From Candidatus Poribacteria bacterium (GTDB lineage Bacteria; Poribacteria; WGA-4E; WGA-3G): a DNA stretch of 64,000 nt. The notes under the pieces were generated by a model, which worked only from the letters and a program-made list of their open reading frames with translations, did not search any database and was not told the DNA's origin. The DNA is taken from the NCBI GenBank assembly GCA_026702755.1, contig JAPPBX010000071.1, forward strand, positions 1 through 64,000, given 5' to 3'. The position numbers and the translations under genes were made by a program. This document shows positions 32,062 through 40,320 of the stretch, piece after piece (position 1 is the stretch's first letter; each line of letters starts with the position of its first letter).

Positions 32062-34260
32062 CTAACCCGTAAAAAGTGTGTAATGACTTGGGAATGGTTT
32101 ATTCTCAGGCCAGTACTCCTTGAACTTTCTCGGGTCTACGTCGAGTGCCTCAATGGCTTCCTTAGGGCTCTTGTATAGGTATGGTGCCCGGCGATAAATA
32201 TTCCTTTCAATTTGCGAAAGGGTCATGCCGCCAAAATAGATACAACCATGAGCTTCAGTCAAACGCGCACGATCTCCAGTCAAACGCTTAGATAAAATCT
32301 TCAAAGCGAGATGGACAACCCGTATTTTCGCACCGGGACTTTTATCCCGCCATTCTATACGCGGGAAAAACTCCAAAACAAAGGAAATGACTGACTTTGT
32401 GAGAAGTCTTCTGATATCCTCACCCCGAAATCGTTCGAGTTCACGTGAAGGCTCTATAGTAGTTTGAAGTGCATTTTTCCTATCATCTCTGTCTTTTTCG
32501 GTCCAATATGATAGCCACTCCTCCAGCTGCTGTACAGGAATATCCAACACTCCCGCAGCCTTTTCTTTATCACCCTCATACTCCTTTTCGTTGACAATAT
32601 ACGAGAGCCGCTTCTCCAGCTCCTTCACAGTCATATCCAATTCTTTCGCAGCCTTTTCTCTGTCACCACCATGTGCCTTTACGATCTCCTGCAGAACTGC
32701 TGTGACGCTACCTCTGAGTGTTCTTCCTTTTATGCTGATAGGTTCGGCTTCGGAACCCATCCTATGCCGATTTGATAATTGAGAAAGAGCGTCGTCAACC
32801 ACCGCCTTAATGCGTTCCGATAAATCAGGAAGCGTGAACCAAGTCGTGTTCCATTCGACCCTCCAATCATCAATTTTGCGTTTGGCCTTATCGGCACGGT
32901 CGCGCCCATAATTAGAAAACTCTACCCACCACCTGGCGATTTGGTTGTCAGTGACATCTGACCTCGCATCAGAGATAAACTGACAAAATACTACGACCGG
33001 CAAATTAAAAAGGTTTTCATATACCGGTGCCACCAGCGTTTCCGAAGGTGTATTTCCGACATCTTCCTCGGAACCTCCATCGTCTCTATATTTCTGAATT
33101 TCTGGTGGGAGGTCGTCCAGTAAAATCACCTCGCCTCGGGAATTGGTTGTCGCGCTTTTGAGGCAGTTGTCTAACTCTCGGACGTTGCCGGGCCAATTAT
33201 ACTCTTGGAACAATTTCAGCACTTCTTCAGAAACACCGTATATTGGCTTATCATTTTCTTCCTCAATACGCTGCAGAAAGTACGCCACAAGTAATGGAAT
33301 ATCCTCTTTCCGTTCTCGCAACGGCGGCAGGGAGATTTTATAGCCGCAGAGACGATGAAACAGATCCATTCGAAATTCCTCACGCTCCACCATTTTCTCC
33401 AATTTCCGATTGGTAGCAGTGATGATCCGCACATCCACCGTATGCTCCTCAATTCCACCCACTCGCCTGATCTTTCTTGTTTGCAGCACATTCAGGAGTT
33501 TACTTTGGAGTCTTAGTGCCATATTGCCGATTTCATCAAGAAAAAGGGTGCCCCCATCAGCTACCTCGAATAGCCCAGGTTTCCTCTCTCTCGCATCCGC
33601 GAACGCCCCCGGTTCATGACCAAACAACTCATTTTCAAGGAGTTCACTGGGTATCCCACCACAATCAATTGCGATAAACGGTTCATCTGCACGCTCGCTT
33701 TCTTCGTGAATTAAGCGCGCAACCAATCCCTTTCCTGTGCCTGTTTCACCTTCAATCAGGACTGAAACTTCATAGCGGGCTACACGTCCAATTAATTTGT
33801 TTAGTTCAAACATGTCTTTATGCTCTCCAACGAGCGGATGCGGGTCCTTAGGACTTTTTTCATTTTCATCAGAGTCGTCATCAGAAATGGGAGGGCGGAT
33901 AGATAACCGTTTAAGCGCCCCGTCAAGCACCTTACGGATATGTTCTATATCGGTGTCTGTAGACAGAACATCCAATGCTCCCAGAGGCATTGCCTTTCTC
34001 GCTGTTTGTACCCCCGCTCCGATTATAATTACGATTACCGTAGGGTGGTCTTTCTTAATTCGCGCCAACGCCTTCAAACCTGCTTCCGCTGACGATTCTA
34101 CATTGAGCAAGACAACTATCCGATCCTCACATTTTTTAATCTTTCCCAAGCCTTTACGAACGGTGTTAACGATGATAGGGGAATAGTCGTTATCCGTCAG
34201 GAAACTCTTCAATTCGCCAAAACTTTGATTATCATCAATGATTAATACTTTTTCTTCCAT
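32062..34260 (-). CDS. NtrC-type AAA+ regulator with degenerate receiver and GAFTGA loop
   Basis: Domains of the 732-aa protein: a receiver-like domain (1-120), AAA+ (about 145-380) and a C-terminal region with two Fis-like HTH segments (GGDREKAAKELDMTVKELEKRL and the GDKEKAAGVLDIPVQQLEEWL stretch) plus an extra 150-residue domain. Walker A GETGTGKG, Walker B GGTLFLDEIG, FRMDLFHRL and WPGNVREL are intact. The sigma-54 contact loop reads GAFADA instead of GAFTGA. The receiver keeps IDD but has N where the phosphorylated Asp should be (VLLNVES). The ATG at 34260 has AGGAG 8 nt upstream. It is divergent to two sigma-54 promoters. Confidence 0.88.
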   Translation of the reverse strand: MEEKVLIIDDNQSFGELKSFLTDNDYSPIIVNTVRKGLGKIKKCEDRIVVLLNVESSAEAGLKALARIKKDHPTVIVIIIGAGVQTARKAMPLGALDVLSTDTDIEHIRKVLDGALKRLSIRPPISDDDSDENEKSPKDPHPLVGEHKDMFELNKLIGRVARYEVSVLIEGETGTGKGLVARLIHEESERADEPFIAIDCGGIPSELLENELFGHEPGAFADARERKPGLFEVADGGTLFLDEIGNMALRLQSKLLNVLQTRKIRRVGGIEEHTVDVRIITATNRKLEKMVEREEFRMDLFHRLCGYKISLPPLRERKEDIPLLVAYFLQRIEEENDKPIYGVSEEVLKLFQEYNWPGNVRELDNCLKSATTNSRGEVILLDDLPPEIQKYRDDGGSEEDVGNTPSETLVAPVYENLFNLPVVVFCQFISDARSDVTDNQIARWWVEFSNYGRDRADKAKRKIDDWRVEWNTTWFTLPDLSERIKAVVDDALSQLSNRHRMGSEAEPISIKGRTLRGSVTAVLQEIVKAHGGDREKAAKELDMTVKELEKRLSYIVNEKEYEGDKEKAAGVLDIPVQQLEEWLSYWTEKDRDDRKNALQTTIEPSRELERFRGEDIRRLLTKSVISFVLEFFPRIEWRDKSPGAKIRVVHLALKILSKRLTGDRARLTEAHGCIYFGGMTLSQIERNIYRRAPYLYKSPKEAIEALDVDPRKFKEYWPENKPFPSHYTLFTG

Positions 34261-34640
34261 TACTTTGTCTCCTATGTTCACCATAATATGTTGTCAACTT
34301 AAGATTTCACGGTATGATAGCACGAGATTCAGTTGTTTTTCCTATCTGTAATGAAGATTCCTTGGACAGAGACAGATAGCATCTCTACAGCATAAGAGCT
34401 CGAGACCCATATCTGGAGGTGGACGTTTTGATAAAATAGACATTATAATAATAATAATTTAATCGCAGGTGGTGGATACCGCCAAGGCCGGAACAGTCTA
34501 TTCGTTTCTAATAAACTGATCGCGAGGCAGTTGAATGCACTATTAAGTTATAATAAGCCAATTTTGATAATTATTCAAATTAAATAATAAAATCTATATC
34601 TAACGATAAATTATTATGATATCTTACATCCAACTTTCTC

Positions 34641-34753
34641 TACAAAACCTGTGCTGATTTTTACAGAACCTGTGCCGATTTTTACAAAACCTATGCTGGA
34701 ATCTCCGTTTTCGCGCCTAATATTGACGAAATTCGCTTGGCATAGATCTTGCT
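34641..34753 (+). promoter_or_regulatory. Sigma-54 promoter 1 with three 21-bp-phased upstream repeats
   Basis: TTGGCATAGATCTTGCT at 34737-34753 has GG (34739-34740) and GC (34751-34752) exactly 10 nt apart, the -24/-12 pattern. Upstream, a 16-mer of the form TACARAACCTRTGCYG occurs at 34641, 34662 and 34683, spaced 21 bp (two helical turns), as activator sites would be. The start point would be near 34764. Nothing convincing is encoded within 800 bp downstream. Confidence 0.75.
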
Positions 34754-34763
34754 ATTATTTGTG

Positions 34764-35426
34764 CGAGAGTTCGGTAACAAAATGCAAACAGCATGCCGAA
34801 AGTGCACAGGAAATATTCATCAACCACTAAAATTTGTTCGGTGGCGACTGCGGTTCACACAAAAATTGGGCTAACAAAAAAAAATGTTGTATTTATTTTA
34901 ATTTCTGCTATAATATGTTTTGGCATCCGTAAAATCCTTCATAGGTGGTTCGGCGAGAGGGTCAGTCTCCCGAACCGCGGCACTGCCAAGCGTAGATTGC
35001 CAGTGCGTGTTTAAGTCTATCATACATCCTAACTGATGTATATGGTATTCTAAGCAGCATCGTAATTTTACTTGATTTTTTTCGGAAGATTTTGTATCAT
35101 TACGAATGGACGTTGGAGACGGATTGCCAGGGTAGATCCCTCTACCCCCGTCTCCACCCAACTGGCAATTGGGTATGCGTCTGAAAATACAACGTCCAAA
35201 TACCACAATTTTTTTGTTTCACTGATGGTGGTGTATCTATACTTTACAGCCACTTGCTGTTTCTGTTTTGTTGGCGATGCCCTCGACATCAGCACCTGAA
35301 AGGTTCAGGAATTACGCAAACGCCTTTGTCAGCGAGGTCTCAAATTTCGTCAGCAGCGTGTAATATGTAGGAATTCATGAAAAGTGCGTAAGCCCTGATT
35401 CCAGAAAAATGTCAATGAATGCTGTT
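34764..35426. other. Intergenic DNA with hairpin repeats between the two sigma-54 promoters
   Basis: No gene is supported. A GGTTCGG..GAGA hairpin lies at about 34945-34978, an interleaved GGAGACGG/CCGTCTCC and TTGCCAG/CTGGCAA structure at 35110-35172, and an inverted MITE-like element at 35307-35396. A 73-codon frame at 34793-35014 lacks a ribosome-binding site. Confidence 0.5.
35307..35396 (-). repeat. MITE-like element, copy 2 (inverted relative to 50796-50884)
   Basis: AGGAATTACGCA (35307-35318) and TGCGTAAGCCCT (35385-35396) form the ends; the interior matches the reverse complement of the copy at 50796-50884 (for example CAGCG-GTAATATGT and AATTCATGAAAA). Confidence 0.65.
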
Positions 35427-35505
35427 TGCAAAACCTCTGCTGTTTCTTGCAAGACTTGTGCTGGAATTGGCATTTTCGCGCCGAATACTTGGCATGTATC
35501 TTGCT
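35427..35505 (+). promoter_or_regulatory. Sigma-54 promoter 2 with two 21-bp-phased upstream repeats
   Basis: TTGGCATGTATCTTGCT at 35489-35505 has GG and GC 10 nt apart. The upstream 16-mers at 35427 and 35448 (TGCAAAACCTCTGCTG and TGCAAGACTTGTGCTG) are 21 bp apart and match the repeats of promoter 1. A transcript starting near 35516 would have a 165-nt leader before the WD40 ATG at 35681. Confidence 0.78.
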
Positions 35506-35680
35506 GATTATTTATGTTCAACGATCTTGGACATCAATCACTACCTTAGGAGATTAGATTAGTTTTCGAGTGAGCGCGGGTTACGACATCTGGATAAGTC
35601 TGCAGAAAACAAAAACGTTTCAAGTCTTGTGGAGATACTCTAAACCCCCGTATCAAATCAATTTTCAAGGAGAATTTACG

Positions 35681-38227
35681 ATGAAAAAATTAAAAACACT
35701 CTTGGTATTACTGACGCTCTTAACTCTATTCACCTTAAACGGCTTCGCACAAGATATACCGGTAGTTACGCTTACGTCTCCGGGAAGTAGTACCGATGTC
35801 ATTTTCAGTCCGGATGGACAGACGATTGCGAGCGTCAGGGACAGGTTTGGAATCCAGTTCTGGGATACGATGACAGCGAGCCTTCGCCAGACCTTCATAG
35901 CTGAGCGGATCAATAGTATTGCGTTTTCTCCCGATGGTGCGTTGCTTGCCATTGTGAATCGGTTGGGTTACGCCGTGTGGGTCTGGGAGGTCAACACTGA
36001 ATCCGTTCGCGCCTTCGAGGGGCATACGTCTTATGTCCAAAGTGTTGCCTTTTCGCCGGATGGCAAGACCCTTGCCAGTGGAAGTTGGGATAGAACGGTC
36101 CGGCTCTGGAATACGGAAACAGGCAGATTCGAGCAAATACTTATAGATCATACGGGTGAGGTCAATAGTATTGCGTTTTCTCCCAATGGCGTGTTGCTTG
36201 CCAGTGGTGGCAAGGATCAAACGCTCCGACTCTGGGATGTCAAGACTGGTGAAGTTATCCGCAGGCTCGAAGGACATGCGCGCAGCGTCAATCATGTCGC
36301 TTTTTCACCGGATAGCAAAATACTTGCCAGTAGCGGGGACGAAACCGTGCGCCTCTGGGATGTCGATACGGGTGAAGTTCTTCACAATATCAGAGCAAGT
36401 TATGCCACGAAGAGTAGAGTCGCGTTCTCTCCTGATGGCAAAACCCTTGCGAGTAAACGTGGTATACAACTCTCTCTCTATGATGTCAAGACAGGTTTTC
36501 TGAAGCAGACGCTCACGACAGGAGCGGGAGGCATCGCTTTTTCGCCGGATGGGGCGTTGCTTGCCAGTGGGGGTCAGGATGAAAAAACGATCTCTCACGG
36601 ACCTGATGTCATCTGGTTGTGGGATACCCATACTTTGCAAGAAGTTCGCATCATCACGGGGCACCGGTCTGCTGTCCATAGTGTTGCGTTTTCTCCCGAT
36701 GGACAGACGGTTGTGAGCGGGTCTGGACAGGGATGGGGGATTTTCTTTTGGGAGTCCCGAACCAAAAAATATCTGCGGAGTTTACCGGCAACAGGGGGTA
36801 AGCTCTTATTCTCCGCTGATGGCAAAATACTTGCCAGTAGTGGGAGTGGGAGGACAGATGCGCTGCGTTTGTGGGATGTCAATACAGACAAAGAGATAAT
36901 AAGTTTCAGTGCGCATCTGATCGATAGTTTCGCCTTCTCCCCTGATGGTAAAATGCTCGCTGTTGGTGCGCGATCCGCCAGCTATGGTGCCGGAAGTATC
37001 TATTTGTTGCATGTTGCGACGGGTGCGATTGTTTTTACCCTTACCGGTCATCAATCAGGCGCGGTCGCAAGCGTTGCCTTCAGTCCTGATGGTAAAACCC
37101 TTGCCAGTGGCGGGTGGGACGCTACCCTCCGAGTGTGGAATGCCATGACAGGTGAAGACATTCGCACGCTCACGGGGCATACAAAATCGGTCGCAAGCGT
37201 TGCCTTCAGTCCTGATGGTAAAACCCTTGCCAGTGGGAGTTCAGGCTATAATTTGAGTTTAGCACCTTACCTACGGGATTTAGGTGATACGACGATTCTG
37301 CTCTGGGACGCTGCAACAGGTGCACACCAACGGACGCTTGCTGGACATACGGATTCAATAACAAGCGTTGCGTTCAGTCCTGATAGTAAAACCCTTATCA
37401 GTGGGAGTGCTGACGCAACCATAAGGTTTTGGGATGTTCCGACAGGTGCTGACAGATTCACCCTCACCGCGCATGTGGCTGCCGTTACGAGTATAGCACT
37501 CTCTGGTGATGGCAAAACCCTTGTCAGTGGGAGTACTGACACAGCCATAAAGTTCTGGGATGTATCCATGCTATTTGAAGGTGTTGAGGAGATACAGTCG
37601 TTGTTTGCGGATGTCAACAGTGATGGCGTTGTCAATATCCAAGATTTAGTGTTGGTCGCCTCAAGTTTCGGGCAGTCGGTTCCAGAAGAAGACAACCCAG
37701 CGGATGTTAATAAAGACGGTGTTGTCAATATTATAGACCTTGTTGAGGTTTCGGCGGCGATTGAAAGCAACCAAAACGCTGCGCCAAGAACATTTTCACA
37801 ACTTCAAGAAGCTAATCTTACACAAGCAGAAGTGCAAAAGTGGCTGGTACAAGCACAACAACTTAATCTGACAGATCCAACAGCACAACGCGGTATCCGC
37901 TTTCTTGAGCAGCTCTTGTTAGCACTAACACCGAAAGAGACAGCACTCTTGCCGAACTATCCCAATCCGTTTAACCCGGAGACGTGGATACCGTATCAGT
38001 TGGCAGCGGATGCGAATGTGACGGTGACTATCTATGCTGCGGATGGAAAGTTGGTACGGACACTTGAATTGGGACATCAACCTGCGGGAAACTACCAGAC
38101 AAAGCACCGAGCCGCGTACTGGAATGGACGCAACAAATTTGGTGAGCGTGTCGCAAGTGGCGTGTATTTCTATACACTCACAGCAGGTAATTTTACCTCA
38201 ACGCGTAAGATGTTGATACGGAAGTAG
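35681..38227 (+). CDS. Surface WD40-dockerin protein with C-terminal sorting domain (1)
   Basis: The 848-aa product starts MKKLKTLLVLLTLLTLFTLNG (signal peptide); AAGGAG lies 8 nt upstream of the ATG at 35681. About a dozen WD40 repeats (SVAFSPDGKTLASGS and so on) make one large or two smaller propellers. A dockerin type I pair follows (DVNSDGVVNIQDLVLVASSFG and DVNKDGVVNIIDLVEV), then a helical linker and the FlgD-like/T9SS type A sorting domain beginning NYPNPFNPETWIPYQLA and ending STRKMLIRK. It is the first gene after a sigma-54 promoter. The dockerin suggests docking to a cohesin such as the one encoded next. Confidence 0.9.
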   Translation: MKKLKTLLVLLTLLTLFTLNGFAQDIPVVTLTSPGSSTDVIFSPDGQTIASVRDRFGIQFWDTMTASLRQTFIAERINSIAFSPDGALLAIVNRLGYAVWVWEVNTESVRAFEGHTSYVQSVAFSPDGKTLASGSWDRTVRLWNTETGRFEQILIDHTGEVNSIAFSPNGVLLASGGKDQTLRLWDVKTGEVIRRLEGHARSVNHVAFSPDSKILASSGDETVRLWDVDTGEVLHNIRASYATKSRVAFSPDGKTLASKRGIQLSLYDVKTGFLKQTLTTGAGGIAFSPDGALLASGGQDEKTISHGPDVIWLWDTHTLQEVRIITGHRSAVHSVAFSPDGQTVVSGSGQGWGIFFWESRTKKYLRSLPATGGKLLFSADGKILASSGSGRTDALRLWDVNTDKEIISFSAHLIDSFAFSPDGKMLAVGARSASYGAGSIYLLHVATGAIVFTLTGHQSGAVASVAFSPDGKTLASGGWDATLRVWNAMTGEDIRTLTGHTKSVASVAFSPDGKTLASGSSGYNLSLAPYLRDLGDTTILLWDAATGAHQRTLAGHTDSITSVAFSPDSKTLISGSADATIRFWDVPTGADRFTLTAHVAAVTSIALSGDGKTLVSGSTDTAIKFWDVSMLFEGVEEIQSLFADVNSDGVVNIQDLVLVASSFGQSVPEEDNPADVNKDGVVNIIDLVEVSAAIESNQNAAPRTFSQLQEANLTQAEVQKWLVQAQQLNLTDPTAQRGIRFLEQLLLALTPKETALLPNYPNPFNPETWIPYQLAADANVTVTIYAADGKLVRTLELGHQPAGNYQTKHRAAYWNGRNKFGERVASGVYFYTLTAGNFTSTRKMLIRK

Positions 38228-38317
38228 ACTTCCAAAAACAGTGAGGAACAATAAAAAAGAAGGATATTCCATCTTCGCTCCAGTGAAGCGATATATCCGC
38301 AAAAGGAGGACAAACAG

Positions 38318-40201
38318 ATGAAAAATAAGATACTTATTTCAATTCTAAGTGTGCTATTGATTTTGCTTTTTTCACCGATTGTTTTCTCACAGGATACGGT
38401 TATGCGTATTGAGCCTTCTTCTCTGACACCGTCCGATGTAGGGGATATATTTTCTGTTGATATTGTCATTGAACATGGACAGAACGTTACTGGGTGCCAA
38501 GTTTGGCTAACGTACAATCCCACTGTGCTCAAATATGCTGATTTTGAAAAAGGCAGGTTCTTTCCGGATGATGCATTTTACGGAAAAATGCAGTTTGGCG
38601 AACTGCATTCCACCAAAACGCGCTTGCGTTTTCCTATTGTGACTTTTCCTCCAAGTCAACACAGCGGGGACGGCACCATCATTACATTGTACTTCGAGGT
38701 TCTTGATGTCACCACCTCATATCTTCTGAATTTAGTTGAGGGGGACCTTTCCAGCGGAACGGGGACACTTCTCTCTGATGTTGACAGGAACTTGTTACTT
38801 CCTCATGTAGATGACCATGGAAATACAAAAGCCAAGGCGACACGACTCTCCTTGGGTGTAGACGGGGCTCGCTTGGGTGCGATAAAGCCGAACAGTGATG
38901 TCGATTACTTTGAGGTGAAGATAAGCGGTCCGGGGGAGTTGCGCCTTTATACCTTCCTCGGGCGTGACGTAGTTATAGAACTCCAAGATAGCACAGGTTC
39001 CGTGCCTGCAAACGATGATATAGAGTACGGTCCAATAGAAGACTTGCGTCTTCGTCACAATGTGAATGCCGGGATTTATTACATCAAAGTCACAGGAACC
39101 ACCGAAAACAGCACTGAAAATTATAGACTCCGCGCGAATTTTACGCCTGAATCCGATGACCACGGCAATACCTGGGCTGATGCGACACCACTTCCCCGAG
39201 ACGGGTCCCTCCCCGGTGTGATAGAAATGGGCAATGATGCAGATTACTTTCGCGTAGAAGTCCCAAGTAGAGGGGAGTTGACTCTCTATACTACCGGGAA
39301 CCTTGATACCTTTGGGCAACTCGAAAGAGCCACAGGTGATAAAACAAGGAATAACAATAGTGGCAGCGGCTTAAACTTTCGCATCCACCACGACGTAATT
39401 CCCCAGATTTATTACGTCAGAGTCACAGCATCATCTAACATGACTGGAAGTTATACCATTCACGCAAGTTTTACGCCTAAAGTAGAAGAACTACCAGACC
39501 TCACCGGTGACGGTAGCATAGATGAAAACGATTTCCTGATAGTTGTCGCGCAGTTTGGATTGAATAGTGCACCTGCAACAACGGGTGATACGATCGAGGA
39601 TATTACAGACGCTACTGTCAAGGACATTTATAAAGATTATGAAGCCTCCGGTGTTATTAGTGATGTCTCCATTGCCGTTAAGACACACGCAGATCTTAAC
39701 ACCGATGGCACTGTCGATTTTGCGGATATTGAGTTAATAGCGAAGGAATTAGAGGATGCAGGGGTGTTTGCTGCGCCGAACATCGCCCGCCTCACACCAG
39801 ACACAGTCAAACAGTGGATGATGGAAACCAAACAGGTGTGGGAGAGCGATCCCGCTTTTTTTGATGGTATTGCAGCACTGGAACAATTTCATACGCTCTT
39901 GCCTCCTATGGCGACAGCACTCCTATCAAATTACCCAAATCCGTTCAATCCAGAGACATGGATACCGTATCACTTAGCAAAACCGGCTGATGTTAGGTTG
40001 ACAATCTATGACATTAACGGGCGTACGGTACGTACCTTGGACGTAGGATACCAGCCCGCGGGGCACTACCAAGACCGGACGCGTGCAGCATATTGGGATG
40101 GTAGGAACACTTACGGGGAACCTGTCGCAAGTGGTGTCTATTTCTATATGTTGTCTGCTGGTGATTTCACAACCACCCGGCGGATGCTAATTCGTAAGTA
40201 G
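38318..40201 (+). CDS. Cohesin-like / PPC-domain scaffold protein with dockerin and sorting domain
   Basis: The 627-aa secreted protein has a signal peptide (MKNKILISILSVLLILLFS), a cohesin-like domain (GDIFSVDIVIEHGQNVTGCQ then VWLTYNPTVLKY, and GTIITLYFEVLD), and two bacterial pre-peptidase C-terminal (PPC) domains, each opening DDHGNT and containing DVDYFEV or DADYFRV. Dockerin-type loops (DLTGDGSIDENDFLIV, DLNTDGTVDFADIELI) and the helical linker plus sorting domain complete it. Cohesins bind dockerins, and four of the five proteins in this block have dockerins. Same strand, 90 nt after the WD40 gene. Confidence 0.85.
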   Translation: MKNKILISILSVLLILLFSPIVFSQDTVMRIEPSSLTPSDVGDIFSVDIVIEHGQNVTGCQVWLTYNPTVLKYADFEKGRFFPDDAFYGKMQFGELHSTKTRLRFPIVTFPPSQHSGDGTIITLYFEVLDVTTSYLLNLVEGDLSSGTGTLLSDVDRNLLLPHVDDHGNTKAKATRLSLGVDGARLGAIKPNSDVDYFEVKISGPGELRLYTFLGRDVVIELQDSTGSVPANDDIEYGPIEDLRLRHNVNAGIYYIKVTGTTENSTENYRLRANFTPESDDHGNTWADATPLPRDGSLPGVIEMGNDADYFRVEVPSRGELTLYTTGNLDTFGQLERATGDKTRNNNSGSGLNFRIHHDVIPQIYYVRVTASSNMTGSYTIHASFTPKVEELPDLTGDGSIDENDFLIVVAQFGLNSAPATTGDTIEDITDATVKDIYKDYEASGVISDVSIAVKTHADLNTDGTVDFADIELIAKELEDAGVFAAPNIARLTPDTVKQWMMETKQVWESDPAFFDGIAALEQFHTLLPPMATALLSNYPNPFNPETWIPYHLAKPADVRLTIYDINGRTVRTLDVGYQPAGHYQDRTRAAYWDGRNTYGEPVASGVYFYMLSAGDFTTTRRMLIRK

Positions 40202-40320
40202 TGCTCTCTTAGCGGATGGCACGTTGAGAAATCTGCACTTATCCTAACACTGTGATACTGTGGATAAACAGGATGTCTCCGCCACTACGCGGAGGGGATT
40301 TAGCAAAGGAAGGAAAAATT

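Noticed and set aside
34793-35014. 73-codon frame just downstream of sigma-54 promoter 1 with a hydrophobic stretch
   Set aside because: No ribosome-binding site, hairpin repeats inside the frame, and no resemblance to a known family.
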